A DNA stretch of 6,706 bases. It comes from JAYGED01 sp046582565. GTDB lineage: Bacteria > Pseudomonadota > Alphaproteobacteria > JAAXGF01. The notes beneath the pieces were generated by a model, which saw only the letters and a list, made by a program, of their open reading frames with translations, did no database searches and was not told the origin of the DNA. Shown here piece by piece: positions 1 through 6,475 of this stretch (positions within the stretch are counted from its first letter, which is position 1; each line of letters begins with the position of its first letter). The translations under genes and the position numbers were made by a program. Location: contig JAYGED010000091.1 of NCBI GenBank assembly GCA_046582565.1, forward strand, positions 1 to 6,706, written 5' to 3'.

Positions 1-1
1 G

Positions 2-373
2 ACGGACGATCTTCACGATCCGGCGGCCGTGACCTTCGCGAATAAGGTGACGGTCACGTGCAACGACAGCTTGGCTGCCGATTTCCCGGTGACGGTGCCC
101 GCCCGGGTGACCGTTAGCACCCAGTCGGGGAATTTTGAAACCCAGGTCGACCTGCCCTGGGGCGAGCCGGATGGGCCTACGGACCGCGCCGACCTGGTCG
201 CCAAGTTCCAGGCCTTGGCCGCGCAACGGATAGACCAAAACCGGACAACCGCCATTATCGCTGCCGTGGAAGCTTTGAAAAACGGTCCCCTCGATCCGCT
301 CTTCGAACTCCTTGCGGCGCCGGCAAATAATGATATTGTGGCGTTGAAAGCAAGCCGTCATAGCGCCGGCTGA
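2..373 (+). CDS. MmgE/PrpD family protein, C-terminal part (5' end outside window)
   Basis: The reading frame is open from base 2 to a TGA at 371-373, giving the last 123 residues of a larger protein. The GTG at base 29 is not a real start, because the frame continues upstream as Asp-Asp-Leu-His-Asp-Pro. The segment has the layout of the MmgE/PrpD C-terminus: a beta-rich stretch (NKVTVTCND, then VPARVTVSTQSGNFE), the family-like turn PWGEPDGP, then a helix with LVAKFQALA, and a closing helix ending at a short non-conserved tail. The family includes 2-methylcitrate dehydratase and cis-aconitate decarboxylase; members are cytosolic and act on small carboxylic acids, but many remain without a known substrate. 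The catalytic N-terminal domain is missing here, so no reaction can be assigned. The stop lies only 27 bases before soxB, suggesting one transcript. The family call is from remembered pattern and fairly secure. Confidence 0.72.
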   Translation, partial: TDDLHDPAAVTFANKVTVTCNDSLAADFPVTVPARVTVSTQSGNFETQVDLPWGEPDGPTDRADLVAKFQALAAQRIDQNRTTAIIAAVEALKNGPLDPLFELLAAPANNDIVALKASRHSAG

Positions 374-400
374 CAACCGCCGCACCTTCGATTTTGACCA

Positions 401-1672
401 ATGGAAACAAGTGACATTTCCCGCTATTCCATCTTCAGCCTCATCAAACAGGGATTGATCCGACACACCGGCTGGAAGCGCGCGTGGCGCGATCCAGAAC
501 CCAAGGCGGCCTATGACGTGATCATAATCGGTGGCGGTGGGCACGGCTTGGCGACGGCTTATTATCTGGCCAAATTGCATAAAATCCACAATGTAGCGGT
601 GCTCGAAAAAGGCTGGATCGGTGGCGGCAACACGGGGCGCAACACAACGATTGTACGTTCCAATTACATGCTCGATCCCAATGCCCATCTGTATGAGCAT
701 TCCTTGAAGCTCTGGGAAGGATTGAGCCAGGACCTCAATTTCAACGTCATGTTTTCCCAGCGCGGGGTGTTGAACCTGTGCCATTCAAAGGCCCAGACCG
801 ATAGCTTCGCCAGGCGCGGCAATGCCATGCGGCTGAATGGCATAGACGCCGAGTGGCTAACCCGTAACGAGGTTCGCAAGATGGTCCCGGAACTGGATTT
901 CTCGGCTCAAGCCCGGTTTCCGATTTGTGGTGGCCTGCTGCAACCGCGCGGCGGCACGGCGCGCCATGATGCGGTGGCCTGGGGCTATGCCCGCGCCGCC
1001 GATCAACGGGGCGTCGACATCATTCAGAACTGCGAGGTGACGGGCTTCGTCATCGAGCGGGGGCGTGTCACCGGGGTTGAGACGACGCGCGGAAACATCA
1101 CCTCCGGGAAAGTCGCCATGGCGGTGGCCGGACATACGGGGCAGCTCGCCAAAAAAGCCGGTCTCTCGCTTCCCATTGAAAGCCATGTCTTGCAGGCAAT
1201 GGTGTCCGAGCCCTTGAAACCCTTGCTCGATACCGTTCTGACGTTTGGCGCGGGGCATTTCTATGTCAGCCAGTCGGACAAGGGCGGCATGGTCTTTGGT
1301 GGTGATATCGACGGTTACAACAGCTATGCCCAACGCGGCAATTTACCCATGCTTGAGCATGTCATCAGCGCTGGCGTGTCGATGATGCCGTGCCTCAGCC
1401 GGGTGCGAATGCTGCGCAGCTGGGGCGGCACCGTCGACATGTCCATGGACGGCAGCCCGATCATTGGCAAGACTCCCATCGCGGGCCTCTATATGAACGG
1501 CGGCTGGTGTTATGGCGGCTTCAAGGCGACTCCCGGTTCGGGATGGGTCTACGCCCACACCATCGCCAACGACGCGCCGCACCCCTTGAACGAAGCCTTC
1601 ACATTGGAGCGTTTTGCCCATGGCCGGCTGATTGACGAACGGGGCGCCGGCGCCAATCCGGCGCTGCACTAG
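401..1672 (+). CDS. soxB: Sarcosine oxidase-type flavoenzyme, beta subunit
   Basis: A complete 423-residue beta subunit of the heterotetrameric sarcosine oxidase family, close to the usual length of about 405-420. This subunit carries the site where the secondary amine is oxidised. Seen: a DAO-type FAD/NAD Rossmann motif GGGGHG at residues 44-49 after a YDVIII strand, an acidic end of the second strand (LEKGW, near 68-72), the conserved NTTIVRSNY block (81-89), ARHDAVAWGYARAA (187-200), and GGFKATPGSG (372-381). By position, His189 is the likely residue covalently holding FMN, and Lys375 is the conserved lysine near the substrate. The pair before GGFK is Cys370-Tyr371, unlike the Gly-Thr I recall in well-studied sarcosine oxidases. 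The ATG at 401 is fixed by an in-frame TGA at 395-397; no good Shine-Dalgarno is visible. N-methylglutamate dehydrogenase subunit A is the main alternative, since it shares this fold. It is unrelated to the sulfur-oxidation sox genes. Confidence 0.93.
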   Translation: METSDISRYSIFSLIKQGLIRHTGWKRAWRDPEPKAAYDVIIIGGGGHGLATAYYLAKLHKIHNVAVLEKGWIGGGNTGRNTTIVRSNYMLDPNAHLYEHSLKLWEGLSQDLNFNVMFSQRGVLNLCHSKAQTDSFARRGNAMRLNGIDAEWLTRNEVRKMVPELDFSAQARFPICGGLLQPRGGTARHDAVAWGYARAADQRGVDIIQNCEVTGFVIERGRVTGVETTRGNITSGKVAMAVAGHTGQLAKKAGLSLPIESHVLQAMVSEPLKPLLDTVLTFGAGHFYVSQSDKGGMVFGGDIDGYNSYAQRGNLPMLEHVISAGVSMMPCLSRVRMLRSWGGTVDMSMDGSPIIGKTPIAGLYMNGGWCYGGFKATPGSGWVYAHTIANDAPHPLNEAFTLERFAHGRLIDERGAGANPALH

Positions 1673-1682
1673 TGGTGCCGCC

Positions 1683-1955
1683 ATGCTGCTGATCAACTGC
1701 CCCTGGTGTGGCGCGCGTGACATGGTGGAATTCACCCATGGCGGCGACGCAACCAAGGTTTACCCCAAGGACCCCGATGCCGTGACGGCGGAGGAATGGC
1801 ATGAATTCGTCTACCTTCGGGATAATCCGTGCGGCGTTCATGATGAGTATTGGCACCATATCGCGGGTTGCCGGCAGTGGCTGAAGCTGCGGCGCGACAC
1901 CACGACTCACGACATTCTCGCCACCGCCCCCGCGAATGAGGATCTGGACCGATGA
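1683..1955 (+). CDS. soxD: Sarcosine oxidase-type enzyme, delta subunit (zinc protein)
   Basis: A 90-residue protein, the normal size for the small delta subunit, which binds a structural zinc ion and packs against the alpha subunit in the cytosolic complex. All four expected ligands are present: Cys6 and Cys9 in NCPWCG, and His59 and Cys63 in HIAGC. Other conserved points are the VYLRDNPCG block (43-51) and the aromatic WHH (57-59). The ATG at 1683 starts directly with the family N-terminus MLLINCPWCG; a longer reading from a TTG at 1632 would run inside soxB and adds non-family sequence. It begins 10 bases after the soxB stop with only a weak upstream purine signal, and its stop overlaps the soxA start (ATGA), so translation is probably coupled in both directions. 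N-methylglutamate dehydrogenase has an equivalent subunit. Confidence 0.93.
   Translation: MLLINCPWCGARDMVEFTHGGDATKVYPKDPDAVTAEEWHEFVYLRDNPCGVHDEYWHHIAGCRQWLKLRRDTTTHDILATAPANEDLDR
1938..1942 (+). promoter_or_regulatory. Ribosome binding site of soxA
   Basis: GAGGA lies 9 bases before the ATG at 1952, inside the end of soxD. It supports that start and the 4-base ATGA overlap with the soxD stop. Confidence 0.6.
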
Positions 1956-4864
1956 CGGATCAGCCCTGGCGCCTGGCGAGCGGCGGCCATATAGATCGAT
2001 CGCAAACTTTAAGCTTCGCCTTCGATGGAAAAATCATGGACGGTCATCCCGGCGACACCCTGGCGTCGGCCTTGCTAGCCAACGGCACGCGCCTGGTTGG
2101 CAGAAGCTTCAAATACCACCGGCCCCGGGGCATCTTCTCGGCTGGCGTTGAAGAGCCCAATGCCCTGGTGGAACTGCGAACCGGCAATCGCCAGGAACCG
2201 AATAGCCTGGCCACTACGACGGAACTGTTCGACGGCCTGCAAGCCACTAGCCAGAACCGCTGGCCCAATCTGCGCTTCGATGTCAGCCAGATCAACAACG
2301 CTCTGTCTCGGTTTCTGCCCGCCGGGTTCTATTACAAGACCTTCATGTGGCCCGCCAATCTGTGGATGACCTACGAACATGTGATCCGCAAAGCCGCCGG
2401 AATGGGCATCGCTTCGCGCGAGCCCGACCCGGACCGTTATGACAGCCGAAGCGCCCACTGCGACGTGCTGGTGATCGGCGGCGGGCCCGCCGGATTGGCC
2501 GCCGCAATGGCTGCGGCGGAAACCGGCGAGCGGGTAATATTGTTGGAGCAATCACCCCATCTCGGCGGTTGGCTGCGCCGGGAAGGACGATTAATCGACG
2601 GTGCGCCAGCCATGGATTGGGTGGACGCCGCCGCTGCCCGGTTGAACGTCGGGGCGGATGTCCGGGTGCTCACCCGAACCTCCGCGTTCGGCTATTACGA
2701 CTACAACATGATCACCGCTGTCGAGCGCGTGCAGGACCATGTTGCGATCCCCGATCCTCACCTTCCCCGCCAACGCCTGTGGACCATCCGCGCCAAGCGA
2801 GTCGTGCTCGCCACCGGCGCCGTGGAACAACCCATCGTTTTCCCCGGCAACGACCGGCCGGGCGTCATGCTGGCCGGCGCTGTGCGGACTTACATCAACG
2901 AATATGGCGTTTTGCCGGGCCGCCTGGCGGTCCTTCAGACCAACAACGACAACGCTTACCGCACGGTAATTGACTTGCTCGACGCCGGGTCGCAGGTGGC
3001 GGCCGTCCTCGATGTCCGCGATCCTGTGGATGGTAATTTACCCAATCAAGTGCGCGCCCGCGGCGTGCCCATCCTTGAGGGCTATGGCATTGTTGGAACC
3101 AAGGGATATTTCGGCGTTCGTCAAGTCCAGGTACGGCGCCTCGCCGGCGGCGCCATGCGGAACTACGATTGCGATCTCTTGTGCATGTCCGGCGGCTGGG
3201 CGCCACAGGTTCATCTGCACAGCCAATCGGGCGGCACCGTTGTCTACAATGCGGACAAGGGGTGTTTCCTGCCCGGCGAGGCGCGCCAGAATTGCCAATC
3301 GATCGGTTCCGCCGCCGGCCGGTTCACCTTGGCAGACTGCCTTAAGGACGCCGCAGTTGGCGATGACGTCGCCGAGCAGCCCATCAAGCCCACATGGTCT
3401 CTGCCCAACACGCCGGGTCGGCATATCAAGCGCTTCGTCGATTTCCAGGATGACGTGACGGCGGAGGATGTGGCTCTAGCCCATCGTGAAGGCTATGTCT
3501 CGGTCGAACACCTGAAACGCTACACCACCCTCGGCATGGGTGGCGACCAGGGCAAGACGTCTAATGTCACCGGCCTGGCAATCATGGCGGAACTGCAAGG
3601 CCGGGACATCCCGGCAGTGGGCACGACAAAATTTCGCCCGCCCTATACGGCAGTCAGCATGGGCGTCATGGCCGGATGTGCGGTCGGACATCATTTCCAG
3701 CCGCTGCGCCGCTCGCCCATGGATGATTGGCATGGCGACAATGGCTGCCAATGGATCGACGCCGGCCTTTGGCGGCGGCCGCATTTCTATCCCCGTCCCC
3801 GCGAGGACGTGGACTCCGCGGCGCTCCGCGAAAGCCGCGCTGTGCGCGCGGGCGTTGGCATGGTCGATGTCACTACCCTGGGCAAGATCGACATCCAGGG
3901 ACCCGACACGGCGGAATTTCTCAACCGGGTCTACATCAACGGCTGGAAGAAACTCGCCGTGGGCAAGGCGCGATATGGCGTCATGTTGCGGGAGGACGGC
4001 ATGGTCTATGACGATGGCACCGCGTCGCGGCTGGCGGAAAACCATTTCGTCATGACCACGACGACGGCCAACGCCGGACTGGTGCTGGCCAAATTGGAAT
4101 ATTATCTCCAGGCGGTGTGGCCGCATTTGCGCGTGCAAGTCACCAGCGTCACCGACCAATACGCCGCCATCGCCGTGGCTGGGCCGAAATCGCGCGACGT
4201 CATGGAACAGCTTGTCGATATCGATATCTCCAACGAAGCCTTTCCCTTCATGGCGGCGGCGCCGTGCCGTTTTGTCGGCATCGCGGACGCGCGGTTGTTC
4301 CGCATTAGTTTTTCCGGCGAGCTGGCCTATGAAATCAACCTGCCGGCGGATTACGGACAAGCGGCGTGGGACGCGCTTCTCGAAAATGGCGTCGGCGTTT
4401 ACGGCATGGAGGCGCTGGGCACGCTTCGGATCGAAAAAGGCCATGTGGCGGGGCCGGAAATCACCGGCCAGACGACCGCTCGCGATTTGGGACTTGGCGG
4501 ATTGCAAAGCAAGCTGAAGCACTATATCGGCAAGGGGCTGGCCACCCGGGAAGGCCTGATCGACCCGTCCCGCCCGGCGATCGTGGGATTGGTGCCGGTG
4601 GACGGCAAAACTTGGATCAAGGCCGGCGCCCAGTTGGTCGAGGATTCCGATGCCCCGCCGCCGGTGGCCATGCTGGGTCATGTGACGTCGATTGCCTACT
4701 CCGGCGAGATGGGCCATCCCATCGCCCTCGCCTTGCTGAGCGGCGGCAAGGATCGGCAAGGCGATGAACTCTATGCCGCTTTTCCACTGAGTCACGAGGC
4801 GGTGAAGGTGCGCGTGGTCTCGCCCCACTTCGTCGACCCGGACGGGGAGCGGATGCGTGTTTGA
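1952..4864 (+). CDS. soxA: Sarcosine oxidase-type enzyme, alpha subunit
   Basis: A 970-residue large subunit, normal for the family (about 960-1000). In the known complex it binds FAD and NAD+ and passes the one-carbon unit to tetrahydrofolate. Domains in order: an N-terminal ubiquitin/ferredoxin-like domain (about 15-100) with the conserved RSFKYHRPRG (51-60) and EEPNALVE; a FAD/NAD-binding disulfide-reductase-like region (about 168-460) with CDVLVIGGGPAGLAAA (nucleotide loop GGGPAG, 176-181), VVLATGA (284-290) and a second nucleotide-binding region near 324-355; a linker domain (about 505-595) with TLGMGGDQGKTSNVTGLA; and a GcvT-like aminomethyltransferase region (about 605-965) with GMVYDDGT (683-690), where Asp687 or Asp688 matches the acidic folate-site position of GcvT proteins. 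No truncation or frameshift is seen. ATGA overlap with soxD and 8-base overlap with soxG indicate coupled translation. N-methylglutamate dehydrogenase large subunit is the alternative. Confidence 0.94.
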   Translation: MTDQPWRLASGGHIDRSQTLSFAFDGKIMDGHPGDTLASALLANGTRLVGRSFKYHRPRGIFSAGVEEPNALVELRTGNRQEPNSLATTTELFDGLQATSQNRWPNLRFDVSQINNALSRFLPAGFYYKTFMWPANLWMTYEHVIRKAAGMGIASREPDPDRYDSRSAHCDVLVIGGGPAGLAAAMAAAETGERVILLEQSPHLGGWLRREGRLIDGAPAMDWVDAAAARLNVGADVRVLTRTSAFGYYDYNMITAVERVQDHVAIPDPHLPRQRLWTIRAKRVVLATGAVEQPIVFPGNDRPGVMLAGAVRTYINEYGVLPGRLAVLQTNNDNAYRTVIDLLDAGSQVAAVLDVRDPVDGNLPNQVRARGVPILEGYGIVGTKGYFGVRQVQVRRLAGGAMRNYDCDLLCMSGGWAPQVHLHSQSGGTVVYNADKGCFLPGEARQNCQSIGSAAGRFTLADCLKDAAVGDDVAEQPIKPTWSLPNTPGRHIKRFVDFQDDVTAEDVALAHREGYVSVEHLKRYTTLGMGGDQGKTSNVTGLAIMAELQGRDIPAVGTTKFRPPYTAVSMGVMAGCAVGHHFQPLRRSPMDDWHGDNGCQWIDAGLWRRPHFYPRPREDVDSAALRESRAVRAGVGMVDVTTLGKIDIQGPDTAEFLNRVYINGWKKLAVGKARYGVMLREDGMVYDDGTASRLAENHFVMTTTTANAGLVLAKLEYYLQAVWPHLRVQVTSVTDQYAAIAVAGPKSRDVMEQLVDIDISNEAFPFMAAAPCRFVGIADARLFRISFSGELAYEINLPADYGQAAWDALLENGVGVYGMEALGTLRIEKGHVAGPEITGQTTARDLGLGGLQSKLKHYIGKGLATREGLIDPSRPAIVGLVPVDGKTWIKAGAQLVEDSDAPPPVAMLGHVTSIAYSGEMGHPIALALLSGGKDRQGDELYAAFPLSHEAVKVRVVSPHFVDPDGERMRV
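4844..4849 (+). promoter_or_regulatory. Ribosome binding site deciding the soxG GTG start
   Basis: GGGGAG sits 7 bases before the GTG at 4857, within the last codons of soxA. The only nearby ATG (4853) is in the soxA frame and reaches the soxA stop after three codons, so GTG at 4857 is the best start for soxG. Confidence 0.6.
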
Positions 4865-5465
4865 CCAACCTGAACGACTCTCGGCGCTGAATGGCGTCGT
4901 CAAACCAGGAATATTTGGCCGCGAGATCGCGGGCGGTCCGGGTATTACCCTCAGCGAACGCCCGTACCTCTCGATCATTCAGGTGGCGGCCTACGCCGAA
5001 ACGGCTGGGGAAACCGGGGCCGTCATACAAGACCTCATAGGCGTCTCGCCGCCGACTGAGCCTAATCGTTCGATCCTGGCCGGCTCGACCCAGATTTGTT
5101 GGACCGGTCCGCATAAATGGTGGATCGTCGACACCGATCAGCGGCACAGCGCCGAGTCGTTGGCCAGTCAATTGGGGGATAGCGCGGCGGTTACCGCCCA
5201 AGGTCATGGCCGATCCTGCATTCGCCTGTCGGGTCCAAACGCCCGGGATCTATTGGCCAAGGGCTGCACCCTGGACTTCCATGCCAGCCGCTTTTCCGCC
5301 GGCCACTGCGCCCAAACCAGCCTCGGCCATGTCAACGCGCTGATCAATTACATCGACGATGAGCCGCTATTCGATCTCTTCGTCTTGCGCAGCTACGCGG
5401 TTTCGTTCTGGGAATGGACGACTGACGCGGCGCAAGAATTCGGCTACAAGGTAATTCCATCATGA
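4857..5465 (+). CDS. soxG: Sarcosine oxidase-type enzyme, gamma subunit
   Basis: A 202-residue gamma subunit, typical in length. In the complex it resembles a small GcvT-like/YgfZ-type fold and contacts the alpha subunit; it has no known catalytic residue of its own. Family marks are in the second half: RSCIRLSGPNARDLLAKGC (119-137), LDFHASRF (139-146), CAQTSLG (151-157), and FDLFVLRSYAVSFWEW (172-187), ending with AAQEFGYKV. The N-terminal half (GREIAGGPGITLSERPYLSI) is also in the style of the family. The GTG start at 4857 overlaps the soxA end by 8 bases and has a good ribosome site. The stop at 5463-5465 overlaps the ATG of the next gene (ATGA). It is the least conserved subunit in the family, so it says little about the substrate. 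Confidence 0.88.
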   Translation: MFDQPERLSALNGVVKPGIFGREIAGGPGITLSERPYLSIIQVAAYAETAGETGAVIQDLIGVSPPTEPNRSILAGSTQICWTGPHKWWIVDTDQRHSAESLASQLGDSAAVTAQGHGRSCIRLSGPNARDLLAKGCTLDFHASRFSAGHCAQTSLGHVNALINYIDDEPLFDLFVLRSYAVSFWEWTTDAAQEFGYKVIPS

Positions 5466-6475
5466 GCGAAACTCATCTCAGCCTCGAGCAAGTCGAGGCC
5501 CTGGCCCGCGGCTGCCTCATGGCCAACGGCTGCGATCAGGCCAACGCCGAGGCCGTCGCCGCCACGGTGACGGCGGCCGAGCGGGACGGCGCCGCCTCGC
5601 ACGGGCTTTTCCGCATTCCCGGCTACGTGGCGGCGCTGAAGAGCGGCAAAGTCAACGGCCTTGCCAAGCCCAAGGCCGAAGACCTGGCGCCGGCTACCCT
5701 GAGGATGGACGGCGACGGCGGTTTTGCGCCGCTCGCCCACCGGCTGAGCCGGCCGCTGCTCGCCGAACGCGCCCGCGCACAAGGGCTGGCGGCCCTCGGC
5801 ATCGTCAATGTGCACCATTTCTCGGCGCTGTGGGTCGAAGTCGAGGCCCTGGCCGCCGACGGCCTGGTCGCCTTCGCCTGCACCTGCTACACGCCGTCGG
5901 TGGCGCCAGCTGGGTCGCGCCAGGCCTTCTTCGGAACCAACCCCATCGCCTTCGGCTGGCCCCGGGGCGACGGCCAGCCGCCCCTCGTTTTTGACCAGGC
6001 GACGGCGGCCATGGCCCGGGGCGAGGTGATGATCGCCGCTCGCGACGGCCGCGAACTGCCGCCGGGTGTCGGCCTCGGCCCCGATGGGCGGCCGACAACC
6101 GACCCCAAGGCGGTGCTCGAAGGCGTGCTGCTGCCTTTTGGCGGCTACAAGGGCTCCGCCATTGCCATGATGGTTGAATTGCTGGCGGCCGGACTGATCG
6201 GCGAGGGCTTCAGCTTTGAGGCGGCGCGCTACGACAACAAGGACGGTGGCCCGCCGCGCGGCGGCGAGTTCATGCTGGCAATCGATCCGGCCCGGCTCGG
6301 AGACAAGGAGGGCTGGCTCGACCACGCCGAAGGCTTCTTCGCCGGCCTCACGGCCTTGGACGGCGTCCGCTTGCCCGGCGACCGCCGCTACGCCAACCGC
6401 GCCCTTACCCCAAGCCAGGGCGTCCAGGTGCCCAAGACGCTGCATGACAAGATCGTCGCACTCAGCGCCCTATGA
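5462..6475 (+). CDS. Malate/L-lactate dehydrogenase (Ldh)-family NAD(P)H oxidoreductase
   Basis: A complete 337-residue member of the Ldh_2 family, at its usual length. The family is cytosolic, unrelated to Rossmann-fold lactate dehydrogenases, and includes malate, ureidoglycolate, sulfolactate and 2,3-diketogulonate enzymes as well as delta1-piperideine-2-carboxylate/pyrroline-2-carboxylate reductase, also described as N-methyl-L-amino acid dehydrogenase (DpkA). Visible: AAERDGAASHGLFRIPGY (38-54; Ser46-His47 are the likely catalytic pair), NVHHFSALW (116-124), GTNPIAFGWP (158-167, cofactor-binding loop), VFDQATAAMARGEV (176-189, Asp178 likely active-site), and LLPFGGYKGSAIAMMVELLA (223-242). 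No specific member can be chosen from sequence alone; the DpkA-like group is an inference from the loop style and neighbours. The ATG overlaps the soxG stop by 4 bases, with AAGG at 5448-5451 as ribosome site. Its GC content is clearly higher than that of the sox genes. Confidence 0.88.
   Translation: MSETHLSLEQVEALARGCLMANGCDQANAEAVAATVTAAERDGAASHGLFRIPGYVAALKSGKVNGLAKPKAEDLAPATLRMDGDGGFAPLAHRLSRPLLAERARAQGLAALGIVNVHHFSALWVEVEALAADGLVAFACTCYTPSVAPAGSRQAFFGTNPIAFGWPRGDGQPPLVFDQATAAMARGEVMIAARDGRELPPGVGLGPDGRPTTDPKAVLEGVLLPFGGYKGSAIAMMVELLAAGLIGEGFSFEAARYDNKDGGPPRGGEFMLAIDPARLGDKEGWLDHAEGFFAGLTALDGVRLPGDRRYANRALTPSQGVQVPKTLHDKIVALSAL

Noticed and set aside
29..31. GTG as the true start of the first gene
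   Set aside because: The frame is open through the window edge, and the family is several times longer, so this is an internal valine codon.
1632..1682. Longer N-terminus for SoxD from a TTG inside soxB
   Set aside because: The family begins with the short run MLLINCPWCG at 1683, and the zinc ligand numbering (6, 9, 59, 63) fits that start exactly.
1782..3460. A GTGACGGCGGAGGA-like word occurring in both soxD and soxA
   Set aside because: Both copies encode a common Val-Thr-Ala-Glu-(Glu/Asp) segment in the frames of their genes; a coincidence of codon use rather than a repeat element.
4217..4228. GATATCGATATC palindrome in soxA
   Set aside because: It encodes a conserved-length Asp-Ile-Asp-Ile run in the reading frame, is short, and has no partner or context as an operator.
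3476..4978. A 500-codon open frame on the minus strand opposite soxA and soxG
   Set aside because: It lies wholly antisense to conserved, motif-bearing soxA sequence, is rich in Arg, His and Ala as expected from a GC-rich shadow, and shows no recognisable domain.
401..5465. Thiosulfate-oxidation (sulfur) sox operon
   Set aside because: The gene symbols coincide, but the proteins are flavin- and folate-domain sarcosine oxidase subunits, with no haem CXXCH motifs or Tat-type signal peptides.
5559..5578. GCCGCC...GGCGGC inverted repeat as a hairpin or regulatory element
   Set aside because: It lies in the coding region of a very GC-rich gene where such GCC/GGC runs (Ala and Gly codons) are expected by chance.
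5444..6445. A 333-codon minus-strand open frame opposite the Ldh-family gene
   Set aside because: Antisense to a clearly conserved family protein; the strong G/C third-position bias of the real gene removes stops from this frame. Its low-complexity Gly/Ala/Arg content looks like a shadow.
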